Positions 1 through 8,925 of a stretch of 64,000 nucleotides of DNA are shown piece by piece (position 1 is the first letter of the stretch; every line of letters starts with the position of its first letter). The notes beneath the pieces were generated by a model. The model was not told where the DNA came from. It saw only the letters and a program-made list of their open reading frames with translations, and searched no databases. Position numbers and translations under genes: made by a program. This DNA is from Paludibacteraceae bacterium (GTDB lineage: Bacteria; Bacteroidota; Bacteroidia; Bacteroidales; Paludibacteraceae): positions 1 through 64,000 of the forward strand of contig JAFTSS010000004.1 in assembly GCA_017467185.1 (NCBI GenBank), written 5' to 3'.

Positions 1-20
1 CGACCGAAGGGAGGAATAGG

Positions 21-90
21 AATGAGGAATGAGGAATGAGGAATGGGGAATGGGGAATGAAGAATGAGGAATGAGGAATGAGGGATGAGG
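21..90. repeat. Heptamer array, unit aatgagg, 10 units
   Basis: Ten uninterrupted 7-nt units, consensus aatgagg with single-base variants (aatgggg, aatgaag, gatgagg). It is directly followed by a second heptamer array of different sequence. No reading frame is supported here. Confidence 0.9.
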
Positions 91-96
91 AATTAA

Positions 97-201
97 CTCT
101 CAATTTTAAATTTTCAATTTTCAACTCTCAACTTTCGATTCTCAACTCTCAATTCTCAATTCTCAACTCTCAACTATCAACTTTCAACTTTCAACTTTCA
201 A
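97..201. repeat. Heptamer array, unit ytytcaa, 15 units
   Basis: Fifteen tandem 7-nt units, consensus ctttcaa/ttctcaa, ending three bases before the ribH start codon. The same unit precedes purL (about 29788-29823) and purM (about 38057-38094), so this array type recurs in 5' leaders. Confidence 0.9.
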
Positions 202-204
202 ATT

Positions 205-705
205 ATGGCTACAAAATATCATAACTTGTCAGAATACGACATCGAAACTCTACCTGCTGCCGAAGAATTGGCTGGTAAAAAATTTGCAATCGTAGTTGCA
301 GATTGGAACGATAATGTAACTCACGCCCTCTGTGATGGCGCAGTAGAAACATTTATTTCTAACGGAATTTCCGAAGAAAATGTTGAAATTTTCCACGTTC
401 CTGGAACTTTTGAGCTCACTTTTGCAGCTTCTAAGCTCCAAAAAACAGGAAAATATGCCTCAATTATCGTAATTGGATGCGTAATTCAAGGTGATACACC
501 ACATTTTGATTACGTTTGTCAAGGTGTAACTCAAGGCATCACACAACTTAATGCAGAGGCAGTATGTCCCGTGATATTCAGTGTGTTAACCACCTTAACT
601 ATGCAACAAGCAACCGATCGCGCAGGAGGTTGTTTAGGTAATAAAGGAGTAGAAGGTGCAGTTACTGCGTTAAAAATGGTAAAAATATTTGGTAATATCA
701 AATAA
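205..705 (+). CDS. ribH: 6,7-dimethyl-8-ribityllumazine synthase
   Basis: Condenses 5-amino-6-ribitylamino-uracil with 3,4-dihydroxy-2-butanone 4-phosphate, the penultimate step of riboflavin synthesis. At 166 aa it has the usual length plus a short N-terminal extension. Visible family motifs are VPGTFEL (about 65-71), the phosphate-binding and catalytic segment GCVIQGDTPHFDYV (about 91-104, with the conserved His at about 100) and SVLTTLTMQQATDRAGG near the C-terminus. The ATG follows a heptamer array with no recognisable Shine-Dalgarno sequence, as is common in Bacteroidota. No other riboflavin gene is adjacent; the next genes are tRNAs. Confidence 0.96.
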   Translation: MATKYHNLSEYDIETLPAAEELAGKKFAIVVADWNDNVTHALCDGAVETFISNGISEENVEIFHVPGTFELTFAASKLQKTGKYASIIVIGCVIQGDTPHFDYVCQGVTQGITQLNAEAVCPVIFSVLTTLTMQQATDRAGGCLGNKGVEGAVTALKMVKIFGNIK

Positions 706-719
706 TTGTTGTAACTTTG
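688..719 (+). promoter_or_regulatory. Bacteroidota-type promoter for tRNA-Tyr
   Basis: TTTG at 688-691 and TAACTTTG at 712-719, 20 bp apart, match the Bacteroidota consensus TTTG-N19/20-TAnnTTTG. It overlaps the 3' end of ribH and lies about 30 bp upstream of the tRNA. Confidence 0.7.
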
Positions 720-751
720 CACTCGCAATTCGGAAAACGAGTTGTGGCTTT

Positions 752-834
752 GGGCAGTTACCAGAGTGGCCAAATGGGGCTGACTGTAACTCAGCTGTCT
801 TTCGACTTCGGTGGTTCGAATCCATCACTGCCCA
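752..834 (+). tRNA. tRNA-Tyr (GTA)
   Basis: Class II tRNA. Acceptor arms gggcagt (752-758) and actgccc (827-833) pair perfectly, followed by discriminator A. The anticodon GTA is at 786-788, there is a long variable arm, and the T-loop ggttcgaatcc is intact. Confidence 0.95.
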
Positions 835-862
835 CGAACGAAAGTTCAATTTCAGATAAGCG

Positions 863-939
863 GAATTTTTGCGGTAAACGAGAGCAGAAACAAAATTTAT
901 TTTGGTTATGCCGAGTGAAGTAAAAATCTCGCAAAATTC
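863..939. repeat. Palindromic element, TTTTTGCG family
   Basis: Left arm ttttgcggtaaacgagagca and right arm tatgccgagtgaagtaaaaa flank a private palindromic core (caaaat-tt-attttg). Outer bases gaatttt and aaaattc also pair. Related copies with other cores lie at 42517-42577 and 42591-42652. Confidence 0.7.
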
Positions 940-951
940 TGAAAGAAATTT

Positions 952-1024
952 GCGGAAGTAGCTCAGTTGATAGAGCATTAGCCTTCCAAGCTGAGGGTCG
1001 CGGGTTTGAGCCCCGTCTTCCGCT
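952..1024 (+). tRNA. tRNA-Gly (TCC)
   Basis: 73 nt. Acceptor arms gcggaag (952-958) and cttccgc (1017-1023) pair, with discriminator T. The anticodon TCC is at 985-987 in loop cttccaa, and the D-arm gctcagttgatagagc and T-loop gggtttgagcccc are intact. Confidence 0.96.
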
Positions 1025-1030
1025 CTTAAA

Positions 1031-1064
1031 TAGAGATGCTATGATTAGCATTTCTATTTTTTTT
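1031..1064 (+). terminator. Intrinsic terminator after the tRNAs
   Basis: Stem tagagatgct / agcatttcta (one G-U pair) is followed by a run of eight T. Confidence 0.8.
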
Positions 1065-1070
1065 ATTTGA

Positions 1071-1115
1071 AACTCCGCCTCTTTGATGGGAGAGCGGAGT
1101 TTTTTGAGTTTTTTG
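1071..1115 (+). terminator. Second intrinsic terminator
   Basis: Stem aactccgc (1071-1078) / gcggagtt (1094-1101) is followed by T-rich sequence. It is tandem to the terminator just upstream. Confidence 0.7.
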
Positions 1116-1177
1116 TTTTAGATGGATAGGTATTTATGTATAAGATAAAAAGGTTGACTTGATGTTAATATACATAA

Positions 1178-1210
1178 AAGAGGCTGAGTTAAAATTTGAC
1201 TCAGCCTCTT
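1178..1210 (-). terminator. Terminator of the GHL10 gene
   Basis: A 12-bp perfect stem aagaggctgagt / actcagcctctt just beyond the minus-strand stop, with T-rich tails on both strands; it may work in both directions. Confidence 0.75.
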
Positions 1211-1217
1211 TGCTTTT

Positions 1218-3005
1218 TTATAATATGACTTTTTGTGATTGTTTGCCGATGGTTACGATATAAATGCCTTTAGGTAGATTGACGTTTATGTCGTTGTTAG
1301 CTGTCTTTTTATATACAATCTGTCCGCTGATGTTGTAAATAGTTATTTTGCTACGTTTGTCGAGTTCGATGCGGATGCCTTCTGGTGTATTGTATATTGG
1401 CAGTAGTTCGGTTTTTATTGTTGGTAATGCGGTTGGATCATATTCTTGTTGTGGTTCGAGTTTTGCTCCAGTATAAACATTACCATAGCGGTCAACTATT
1501 TTTACATTCCAGATTTTATCTTCGTAGCAATCTGTGTATTGTAGTGTGCTGAATGATGTTGTATAGGTAATGCCAAGTAGGTTTTCTGGTTTGCAGCCTT
1601 GCGATTGAGAGAGGATTGTATCGTAGCAATAGATGGCGAAACGATAATTCTCTTTTGTACATTCCCAAGAAAGAGTGTGTTTATTTTTGTCGAGCTTGAG
1701 GTTTGTAACGTCTGGCGCAGCTGGTGCACGGCGATGAGAGATTGATGGCCAAAGTGCTATATTAGGGAAGTGATTCTCTGGTAAGTATGTAAAATATCCT
1801 TCATCGTTACTATCGAAATAGGTATTTGCACCATTGCGATTTTGCCAATAGGTGTTATTGTAGAATATTGTGCCTTTGGCTTTGTTGTCTGCACGGTTTA
1901 CGTTGATTTGGTTTGTGATATCGGCAGGGGGATTGAAACGTCCTCCGTCATTTTTTGCTACATCGTTGCTTGTAAAGAGTGGGCGGTTGTATTTATTTGC
2001 CAATTCGCTCCACCATTCGCACAAGGTTTCGTAGTCTTGTCCAGAACTATAGTTAGGACTAGAGGCGAGTGAAGGCCAATAGAGTTGAGGAGAAATGTAG
2101 TCGATATAGCCACGCTTGAGCCATGTTGCTGCATCGCAATAAAGTTTTGAGTAAGCATCTTGTCCTACGATACCAGAAGCAGGTGTGATTTTATCGGAAG
2201 ATGTATAATCTTCGTTATATGCATAGCGTGTTTTTGTGCTATATATACCAAAAGGACCAATGCCAAAACGGAGATATGGTTTGTGGGCTTTTACACTATC
2301 TAATACCGATTTGACGAGTATATTGACATTTTCGCGACGCCAATCGTTTATGTCAAGGTCGTAAGGGTTATTTTCTGCGGTTTGTTTTGTTTCGTTTGCT
2401 GCATAAGCATTGTCGGGCATTGATTTATAGAAATAGTCGTCGAAGATAATGCCATCTATGTCGTATTTAGTAATGATTTCGGTAATTACATCGAGAGTGT
2501 ATTTGCGCACGTCGGGATTACCTGGATCTAGAAAAGCTGAACTGCCAGTACCTATACGCCAAGAGTCCTTTACTTGGGGTGCGTTAAGAGAATATTCACC
2601 AATGCGATAAGGGTTAATCCAAGCGTGGAGTTCGATGCCACGTTTGTGTGCCTCTTCGATGGCAAAAGCGAGAGGATCGTAGCCTGGGTCGGTGCCACGA
2701 GAGCCTGTAAGCGAACTCATCCATGGCTCGTAAGATGATTGGTATAGGGCATCGCCATGCGAGCGTACTTGTAGCATTAATGCATTGAGATTGCCTTGTT
2801 TGGCACGTTCGATGATAGTTACTAATTCTGCTTTTTGAGCAGCTATTTGAGTTGCACTGCCTGCATTTGTTATTTTTGTTGTAGGCCAATCAATATTCCA
2901 TACAGTGGCTACCCATGATGCACGGAATTCTTTTTCTTGAGCATTTATGTTAATACATAATGCACAACTCAGAATGCACAATAAAATGAGTGAAATTTTT
3001 TTCAT
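1218..3005 (-). CDS. Secreted GHL10 (DUF187) glycosidase-like protein with T9SS sorting domain
   Basis: 595 aa. Residues 1-22 form a signal peptide (MKKISLILLCILSCAL...). The opening FRASWVATVWNIDWPT and the ELHAWINPYR and DGIIFDDYF motifs are typical of the glycosyl-hydrolase-like 10 family (YngK-type), a TIM barrel to about residue 385. A fibronectin-like segment follows, then a C-terminal beta domain (KITIYNISGQIVYKK...GIYIVTIG) typical of type A T9SS sorting signals. Inference: exported through the outer membrane and cell-surface anchored or released. Its substrate is unknown; relatives are linked to cell-wall or glycan cleavage. It ends 212 bp from the tRNA region and has its own terminator. 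Confidence 0.88.
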   Translation of the reverse strand: MKKISLILLCILSCALCININAQEKEFRASWVATVWNIDWPTTKITNAGSATQIAAQKAELVTIIERAKQGNLNALMLQVRSHGDALYQSSYEPWMSSLTGSRGTDPGYDPLAFAIEEAHKRGIELHAWINPYRIGEYSLNAPQVKDSWRIGTGSSAFLDPGNPDVRKYTLDVITEIITKYDIDGIIFDDYFYKSMPDNAYAANETKQTAENNPYDLDINDWRRENVNILVKSVLDSVKAHKPYLRFGIGPFGIYSTKTRYAYNEDYTSSDKITPASGIVGQDAYSKLYCDAATWLKRGYIDYISPQLYWPSLASSPNYSSGQDYETLCEWWSELANKYNRPLFTSNDVAKNDGGRFNPPADITNQINVNRADNKAKGTIFYNNTYWQNRNGANTYFDSNDEGYFTYLPENHFPNIALWPSISHRRAPAAPDVTNLKLDKNKHTLSWECTKENYRFAIYCYDTILSQSQGCKPENLLGITYTTSFSTLQYTDCYEDKIWNVKIVDRYGNVYTGAKLEPQQEYDPTALPTIKTELLPIYNTPEGIRIELDKRSKITIYNISGQIVYKKTANNDINVNLPKGIYIVTIGKQSQKVIL

Positions 3006-3033
3006 ATTTTAGTATTTTAGTAGTGAGAACTGC

Positions 3034-3054
3034 GGACGCTCGAGTCGAGCGTCC
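3034..3054. repeat. Palindrome of the GTAGGGAC/GGAC family
   Basis: ggacgctcga-g-tcgagcgtcc is a perfect 10-bp inverted repeat followed by ctac. It has the same base (GGAC...GTCCCTAC) as palindromes at 37.4-37.6, 45.5, 47.6 and 56.8 kb, but a different core. Confidence 0.75.
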
Positions 3055-3071
3055 CTACTATTTGATTGATA

Positions 3072-4976
3072 TTAATTTAGTTCGTCGAGTTCGAGCCAGC
3101 GGAGTTCTTTTTCATCTAGTAGGTCCGTTATTTCTTGGAATCGTTGAGATTTAGCGATTAGTTCGTCGTTGTTTAATGAGCCTGATGCAAGAGCTGATTC
3201 TAATTCGGATTTTTCTAATTCTAACGATTCTATGTCTTTAGTTAGTTGTTCGTATTCGCGTTTTTCGTTGAATGTGAGTTTACGTTTATTATTTGCGGTT
3301 GAGTCGGACTTGTCAGACTTGTCGGACGGCTGTTGTCTGTTGACTGTTGTCTGTTGACTTTTTAGTTCTCGTTCTTCCTCTTCTTTTAGTTCTTTCCATT
3401 GGCGGTAGTCGGTGTAGTTGCCAGGGAAGTCTTTGATTTTGCAATCGCCTTGGAATACGAGCAAGTGGTCAACTACTTTATCCATAAAGAAGCGGTCGTG
3501 GCTAACGACGATGACGCAACCTTTGAAGTGGATGAGGTAATCTTCGAGTACGTTGAGTGTTGCAATATCGAGGTCGTTAGTAGGCTCGTCGAGGATGAGG
3601 AAGTTTGGACTGCGCATCAACACGGTGCATAGGTAGAGACGGCGACGTTCACCACCAGAGAGTTTGGCTATATAGTCGTGTTGTTTTTCGGGTGGAAATA
3701 AGAAGTGATTAAGGAATTGTGTAGCAGTCATTTTTCTGCCTCCGCCCAAGTCGACCTCTTCGGCTATTTGGCGTACGGCATCAATTACCTTCATGCCATC
3801 GTTGAATTGTATGCCCGATTGGCTATAATAGGCAAATTTTACGGTTTCGCCAATGTCGAAACGACCGCTATCTGGAGCAACTTCGCCAAGTAGCATTTTT
3901 AAGAATGTAGATTTGCCTGTGCCATTCTTGCCTACAATTCCGAGTTTTTCGTATCGCGAGAAGTTGTAGTAGAAGTTATCAAGTATTTTGTAGTCGCCAA
4001 AAGCTTTGCTGATATATTGAGCTTCAAAGATTTTAGAGCCGAGATAGGCTGACTTAACACCGAGAGAGACTTGTTTTTCGGCAATACGTTGTTTAGCACG
4101 TTGTTCAATTTCGTAGAAAGCATCGATGCGCGAGCGTGATTTGTGGCCACGTGCTTGTGGTTGACGGCGCATCCAGTCGAGTTCGGTGCGATAGAGATTT
4201 TTTGCACGGGCGGTTTCTGCATTGAAGTTGGCTATGCGTGCTTCGCGTTTTTCGAGATAATAGCTATAGTTGCCTTTATAGTGGAAGAGTTGATGTTGAT
4301 CGATTTCGAGAATGTCGGTGCAGACATTGTCGAGGAAGTATCGGTCGTGGGTGACCATGAGGATGGTCATCTTTGAGTGGTTGAGGAAATCTTCGAGCCA
4401 TTCGACCATTTCGAGGTCGAGGTGGTTGGTTGGCTCGTCGAGTAGGATGAGGTCGGGTTCGGTGATGAGCACGTTGGCTAGAGCCAAGCGTTTTTGTTGT
4501 CCGCCAGATAGTTGTTCTACGGGTTGTTCGAGGTTGTGAATGTTGAGTTTGCCAAGAATTTGTTTGATACGGACTTCATAATCCCATGCGTTAAGACGGT
4601 CCATGTTTGCCATTGCAATTTGGATTTCGTTGCTATATGTAGGGTCGTCGGCATGAGTTTCAATAAGATTTTCGTAGTGGGCTATGGCTTTTACAACGTC
4701 GTTGTCAGAGGCAAAGCAGGCTTGGCTGACAGTCATCCCTGGTTGGAAATCGGGGTCTTGTGTAAGGCATCCAACACGGATGTCGTGACGGTAGGTTATA
4801 GTACCGCTGTCTTGAAATTCGCGACCAGTGAGTAGGTTGAGGAGCGTAGTTTTGCCTGTTCCATTTTGGGCAATGAGAGCAACTCGTTGGCCTTGGTCGA
4901 TGCCAAAACTAATGTTTTCGAATAGGAGGCGGTCGCCAAATGATTTGGTTAGATTTTCGACTTGTAGATAAACCAT
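3072..4976 (-). CDS. ABC-F family ATP-binding protein (Uup-like)
   Basis: 634 aa with two ABC domains and no membrane segments. Domain 1 has NGTGKTTLL, LSGGQQKRLALA and LILLDEPTNHLDL; domain 2 has NGTGKSTFL, LSGGERRRLYL and FLILDEPTNDLDI. Both signature and Walker motifs look intact. A C-terminal coiled coil (about 565-634, ELTKDIESLELEKSELESAL) matches the Uup-type extension. ABC-F proteins act on the ribosome or in DNA transactions rather than in transport. The linker before the coil contains four heptamers (tgttgtc/tgttgac, 3331-3358) and a 9-nt repeat, giving the unusual QQTTVNRQQPSDKSDKSDS segment. Confidence 0.9.
   Translation of the reverse strand: MVYLQVENLTKSFGDRLLFENISFGIDQGQRVALIAQNGTGKTTLLNLLTGREFQDSGTITYRHDIRVGCLTQDPDFQPGMTVSQACFASDNDVVKAIAHYENLIETHADDPTYSNEIQIAMANMDRLNAWDYEVRIKQILGKLNIHNLEQPVEQLSGGQQKRLALANVLITEPDLILLDEPTNHLDLEMVEWLEDFLNHSKMTILMVTHDRYFLDNVCTDILEIDQHQLFHYKGNYSYYLEKREARIANFNAETARAKNLYRTELDWMRRQPQARGHKSRSRIDAFYEIEQRAKQRIAEKQVSLGVKSAYLGSKIFEAQYISKAFGDYKILDNFYYNFSRYEKLGIVGKNGTGKSTFLKMLLGEVAPDSGRFDIGETVKFAYYSQSGIQFNDGMKVIDAVRQIAEEVDLGGGRKMTATQFLNHFLFPPEKQHDYIAKLSGGERRRLYLCTVLMRSPNFLILDEPTNDLDIATLNVLEDYLIHFKGCVIVVSHDRFFMDKVVDHLLVFQGDCKIKDFPGNYTDYRQWKELKEEEERELKSQQTTVNRQQPSDKSDKSDSTANNKRKLTFNEKREYEQLTKDIESLELEKSELESALASGSLNNDELIAKSQRFQEITDLLDEKELRWLELDELN
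3331..3358. repeat. In-frame heptamer array in the ABC-F gene
   Basis: Four 7-nt units (tgttgtc, tgttgac, tgttgtc, tgttgac) inside the coding region, preceded by 9-nt units (cggacttgt, cagacttgt) at about 3305-3329. It encodes the low-complexity linker between the second ABC domain and the coiled coil. Confidence 0.85.
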
Positions 4977-4982
4977 ATTTAT

Positions 4983-5075
4983 TTAATTCATAATTCATAA
5001 TGCATAATTCATAATTATAGAATGATTTAATGCCGAAGGCTAATTATGAATTATGCATTATGAATTGTGCATTAT
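4983..5075. repeat. Inverted pair of aattcat heptamer arrays
   Basis: (aattcat)n at about 4983-5017 and its inverse (aattatg)n at about 5039-5075 are separated by a short spacer with the small hairpin gccgaaggc. The whole can fold into one long stem between rseP and the ABC-F gene. Confidence 0.85.
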
Positions 5076-6569
5076 TTAAAATTTTCCCATTATGAGTTTG
5101 ATTATATCGTTGCCGTTGGCAAAGATGAGAAGTGCGAGGAGTAGGAACATACCTATGTTAGAGGCAATTTCCATGAATTTATCGCTTGGTTTGCGACCTG
5201 TAATCATTTCGTAAATGAGCATGAGGAAGTAACCTCCATCGAGTACTGGGATAGGCAAAAAGTTCATAAATGCGAGAGCAACTGAAAGAAGAGCTGTCAT
5301 ATTCCAAAATAGGTACCAACTCCATGTAGCAGGGAAAATGCTACCGATAGCAATGAATCCACCAACAGATTGCGCTCCTGCTTTTGTAAAGACGAGACGG
5401 AATTGTTTGACGTAATTGACTAATTGTTCCCACCCCATTGCTATACCAGCAGGGAATGATTCGAAAAATCCGTATTTGATTTGCTTTGTTTTGAAGTATG
5501 GGGTTGGGTCTTTTATTTGGACTCCTATTTTTCCATCTTCGGTGAGAGTGAGTGGAAGTTTTATTGTTGAGTCGTTGCGAACGAGACTGATGGTTATAGT
5601 TTGATTTTTGAGACTGTCGAGTTCTTTGACAATATCAGAGTATGCAACGAGATGTTTATCGTTGATACCAATGATGCTATCGTTGGCTTGTAAGCCAGCG
5701 GTTTGTGCTGGAGTGTCGTTTGCAACTTGTCCTATAACGAAAGGGAAACGTAGTTGGAGTAAGGCTTTTTCGTTTGCTTCTAATATTTGTTCTCCGAAAT
5801 CTTCAGGTAAAGTTATATTTGTCTCTTCTCCGTTGCGGAGTACTACAATATTTTGTTTGCCTTCGATTACTATTTTGTTTATGAAGTCTTTTTCTGTTTC
5901 GATAGGTTCGCCGTCGATGGTGAGTATGCGGTCGCCATTTTGGAAACCATTGTTTAGTGCTGTTTGGCAGTAGTCGTAACCAAGGTATGCGTTTTCCATT
6001 GGGGTGTATTCTTTGCCCCAAGTGAAGAGCATCATTGCGTAGATGACGGCAGCGGTGATAAAGTTCATAAGTACGCCGCCTGCGATGATGAACATGCGTT
6101 GCCAAGCTGGTTTAGCACGGAATTCCCATGGTTTTACTTCTGAAGAGAGCATTGAAGCATCGGTTGTTTCGTCAGCCATGCCATCGATGGCGCAATAGCC
6201 TCCGAGTGGCACCCAACCGATACCCCATTCGGTAGTTTCGGGATGTTTGCGCCAGTCGTTGTCGTCGAGTTCGCTGAGTGGTGCGGGTTCCATAATTGGT
6301 CGGTTTTTTGCGTCGGTGCGAGGAACACCGAATTCATCAACTGATTGGCGTACATGGTCAGGCAAGTTTTTGGCAAAGAAGCGGAATTGCCATTTGCCGT
6401 TGATTTTTTTTGCTCTGAATATAGAGAAGTTTGGGTTGAAGAATAGGTAGAATTTGTTGACGCGGACTTTGAATAGGCGTGCAAAACCGAAGTGTCCGAG
6501 TTCGTGAACGAATACGAGGATTGAGAGTGCTAATACTAATTGTGCGGCTTTAATTAAAAATGTTTCCAT
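5076..6569 (-). CDS. rseP: Site-2 membrane metalloprotease, RseP family
   Basis: 497 aa. HELGH at residues 22-26 in the first membrane helix is the zinc site, and VLDGGYF near residue 440 is the second S2P motif. Between them are further helices and two PDZ-like segments (NGFQNGDRILTIDGEP about 205-225; ANDTPAQTAGLQANDSI about 280-300). Role: intramembrane proteolysis of regulators at the inner membrane. The protein is longer than E. coli RseP (about 450 aa) owing to a loop between helix 1 and helix 2, usual for Bacteroidota. It lies downstream of dxr, the order common in many bacteria. Confidence 0.93.
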   Translation of the reverse strand: METFLIKAAQLVLALSILVFVHELGHFGFARLFKVRVNKFYLFFNPNFSIFRAKKINGKWQFRFFAKNLPDHVRQSVDEFGVPRTDAKNRPIMEPAPLSELDDNDWRKHPETTEWGIGWVPLGGYCAIDGMADETTDASMLSSEVKPWEFRAKPAWQRMFIIAGGVLMNFITAAVIYAMMLFTWGKEYTPMENAYLGYDYCQTALNNGFQNGDRILTIDGEPIETEKDFINKIVIEGKQNIVVLRNGEETNITLPEDFGEQILEANEKALLQLRFPFVIGQVANDTPAQTAGLQANDSIIGINDKHLVAYSDIVKELDSLKNQTITISLVRNDSTIKLPLTLTEDGKIGVQIKDPTPYFKTKQIKYGFFESFPAGIAMGWEQLVNYVKQFRLVFTKAGAQSVGGFIAIGSIFPATWSWYLFWNMTALLSVALAFMNFLPIPVLDGGYFLMLIYEMITGRKPSDKFMEIASNIGMFLLLALLIFANGNDIIKLIMGKF

Positions 6570-6675
6570 TAATTTTGTTGGTTTTTATTATAGTTATAGA
6601 AGACAGAATAACATAAGAACATAATTTATTAAATTTATATTTTGATGTTCTTCTGTTCTTTTGTCTTCAAAAATA

Positions 6676-7836
6676 TTATCTTAAGAACTCAGTGGTGAGG
6701 ATGCGGGCTTCGTGGTCGCAGGCTACGTAGTCTTCGTAGGTTGGTTGGCTGATGTATGCCATGCGGGACATTACTTGTTCGATGACGTCGCTCATTTCGA
6801 GGAATCCGATTTGGTCGTGAAGGAAGGCTGCTACTACGACTTCGTTGGCGGCATTGAGGACGCAAGGCATGTTGCCTGCTTTATTTAGAGCATCGAATGC
6901 GAGTGCGAGATTGCGGAACCGAGTTGTGTCGGGTTGTTCAAATGTTAGGCTTGTGCATTTGGCGAAGTCGAGGCGTTCGAATGATGCTTGTACGCGTGTA
7001 GGGTAGGTGAGTGCGTATTGTATTGGTAAGCGCATATCGGGAAGTCCCATTTGTGCTTTGATGCTACTATCGCGGAATTGCACCATTGAGTGGATGATAG
7101 ATTGAGGGTGGATGACTACGTCGATTTGGTCGGGGCGTAGTCCGAAGAGCCATTTTGCTTCGATGACTTCAAATCCTTTGTTCATCAGTGAAGCTGAGTC
7201 AATTGTTATTTTTGCACCCATTTTCCATGTAGGGTGTTTGAGTGCATCTGAGGCTTTGACGTGGCGGAGTTGGTCGAGAGTATAGTTGCGAAATGGTCCG
7301 CCAGAGGCTGTGAGTATGATTTTTTCGACTTCGTGGTCATGTTCTCCTACGAGGCATTGGAATATAGCTCCGTGTTCGGAATCGACTGGTAGTATTGCTG
7401 CGTGGTAGTCTTGTACGAGGCGAGTGATTAGGTCGCCGGCTACAACGAGTGTTTCTTTATTGGCGAGTGCGATTCGTTTGCCTGCTTTGACGGCTGCGAT
7501 AGTTGGAGCGAGGCCTGAGTAGCCTACCATTGCGGTTACGACGGTTGTTACGGCGTCCATTGCGGCTACTTGTGCGATGGCGTCTTTGCCGGCAAATACT
7601 TTTATTGGTAGGTCGGCGAGGGCTTCTTTTAGGGTGTTGTAATGTGCTTCGTTGCCTACGACTACTACTTCGGGGTTGAATTCTCGCGCTTGAGCTATTA
7701 GTTTGTCTATACTGTTGTTGGCGGTGATGGCATAAACATCAAATAGTTCGCGATTTTCGCGAACTACGTCTAATGTTTGTGAGCCGATTGAGCCTGTTGA
7801 GCCAAGTATAGCTAAAGATTGTTTTTTATAATCCAT
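6676..7836 (-). CDS. dxr: 1-deoxy-D-xylulose 5-phosphate reductoisomerase
   Basis: 386 aa. Converts DXP to 2-C-methyl-D-erythritol 4-phosphate with NADPH, the committed step of the MEP isoprenoid pathway. LGSTGSIGSQTLDVV at the N-terminus is the NADPH fold, and LTASGGPF, HPTWKMGAKITIDSAS and NKGFEVIEA are catalytic and metal-site signatures. Length is typical (about 385-400). The first codons (MDYKKQ) lie at the edge of an aattcat heptamer array, so the N-terminus is partly repeat-derived. It is followed by rseP. Confidence 0.96.
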   Translation of the reverse strand: MDYKKQSLAILGSTGSIGSQTLDVVRENRELFDVYAITANNSIDKLIAQAREFNPEVVVVGNEAHYNTLKEALADLPIKVFAGKDAIAQVAAMDAVTTVVTAMVGYSGLAPTIAAVKAGKRIALANKETLVVAGDLITRLVQDYHAAILPVDSEHGAIFQCLVGEHDHEVEKIILTASGGPFRNYTLDQLRHVKASDALKHPTWKMGAKITIDSASLMNKGFEVIEAKWLFGLRPDQIDVVIHPQSIIHSMVQFRDSSIKAQMGLPDMRLPIQYALTYPTRVQASFERLDFAKCTSLTFEQPDTTRFRNLALAFDALNKAGNMPCVLNAANEVVVAAFLHDQIGFLEMSDVIEQVMSRMAYISQPTYEDYVACDHEARILTTEFLR

Positions 7837-7870
7837 AATTCATAATTCATAATTAGGTCAGGGGGTAGAG

Positions 7871-8033
7871 AGCTTAGAAGCTATAGGAACTATAGAAACT
7901 ATAAGGACTATAGAAGCTATAGAAATTATAGGAGCTATAAAAATTTTATTCTACAGTTTATTTCCTTTCCTTTTCTCGTTTCCTTATTCCTTATTCCTTA
8001 TTCCCTTTTCCCTATTCCTTATTCCCTATTAAA
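7871..8033. repeat. 9-nt (aactatag-like) and 7-nt (attcctt) arrays
   Basis: About 7875-7940 holds tandem 9-nt units around ctatagaa/ctataggaa. About 7983-8031 holds attcctt/attccct heptamers. They fill the spacer between the M23-like gene and dxr; no ORF is supported. Confidence 0.8.
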
Positions 8034-8874
8034 ATGTTATTTGGTCTTCTGGATTAATAGCAGATCCGTTGTGCCATAACTCATATTGTATGTGAGAGTC
8101 TTGTTTGTTGTTTTTAGAATCTACGAATGCTATTGCTTCGCCTACTTTTACTTCGGAGCCTATGTTGCAAAGTTTTTCTCCGAGTTGGTGAAAAATTGAT
8201 ATATAGCCATCGGTATGTTGTATGATGATAGTATATCCTTGAGTAGGGTGATAGTTGGTTAGTATGACATGTCCGTCTTGAGGAGCAAGTATAGGTGTAT
8301 TTGGTGGGCAAAGAATAGTTATGCCATAACTGCCATTATTAGGTTCGAAGCGTTTATTTATGGTTCCTATTGCAGGTGCAATGAATACAATGGTTTGTTT
8401 TTGAGATTTGTTGTAGTCGTCATATCCATTGACATTGAAAGCATTTTCTTCTTCGTATTGTTTAACGAATGCGGCTTCAGCAGAGCCAGCGATTAGTGGG
8501 AGGTTATTCCATTTTTCTATATCTGTAGAATCAATTGAAGATATAGAGTCGAGTTTGATGTTATCGGCAATTATGTTTTTAATGATTAGTAATTGACGTT
8601 CGTTGTGTTGAGTTAGAGTTTCGAGAGAATCAATTCGTTGTGCTTCAATGAGTACATCTTCGCGTACGGATACATCGGCATATCCAGGTAGCATGTGTTT
8701 AATTGGTGTTACGAATATGATTATTGACAGTAGAGTGAATGAAATTAGGGTGAATATGCCCAAAGCTAAGGAGAATGTTAGCTTTGATGTTTTAATACGA
8801 AAAACCTCCTCAAGAGTAGATTCGTTGAGGAGAATTAGATTGTATTTGAATTTGTTTTTTTTGTTTTTATTCAT
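8029..8874 (-). CDS. M23 peptidase-like membrane protein, catalytic residues degenerate
   Basis: 281 aa from the second in-frame ATG (MNKNKKNKFK); an upstream ATG would add nine residues from repeat-like sequence. A membrane helix (about 32-55) is followed by a periplasmic helical stretch and a C-terminal LytM/M23 domain (about 165-275: PILAPQDGHVILTNYHPTQG). Active Bacteroidota relatives have NGHYGTDI and HLHFELW; here these read NGSYGITI and HIQYELW, so three of the usual zinc ligands (H, D and the second H of HxH) are replaced. Likely a non-catalytic regulator of cell-wall hydrolases, like EnvC/NlpD; that role is inference. Confidence 0.82.
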   Translation of the reverse strand: MNKNKKNKFKYNLILLNESTLEEVFRIKTSKLTFSLALGIFTLISFTLLSIIIFVTPIKHMLPGYADVSVREDVLIEAQRIDSLETLTQHNERQLLIIKNIIADNIKLDSISSIDSTDIEKWNNLPLIAGSAEAAFVKQYEEENAFNVNGYDDYNKSQKQTIVFIAPAIGTINKRFEPNNGSYGITILCPPNTPILAPQDGHVILTNYHPTQGYTIIIQHTDGYISIFHQLGEKLCNIGSEVKVGEAIAFVDSKNNKQDSHIQYELWHNGSAINPEDQITF

Positions 8875-8925
8875 TTTGGGTAGTCGAAAGTCGATAGTCA
8901 ATGGTTGAAAGTCAATAGTTAATTA

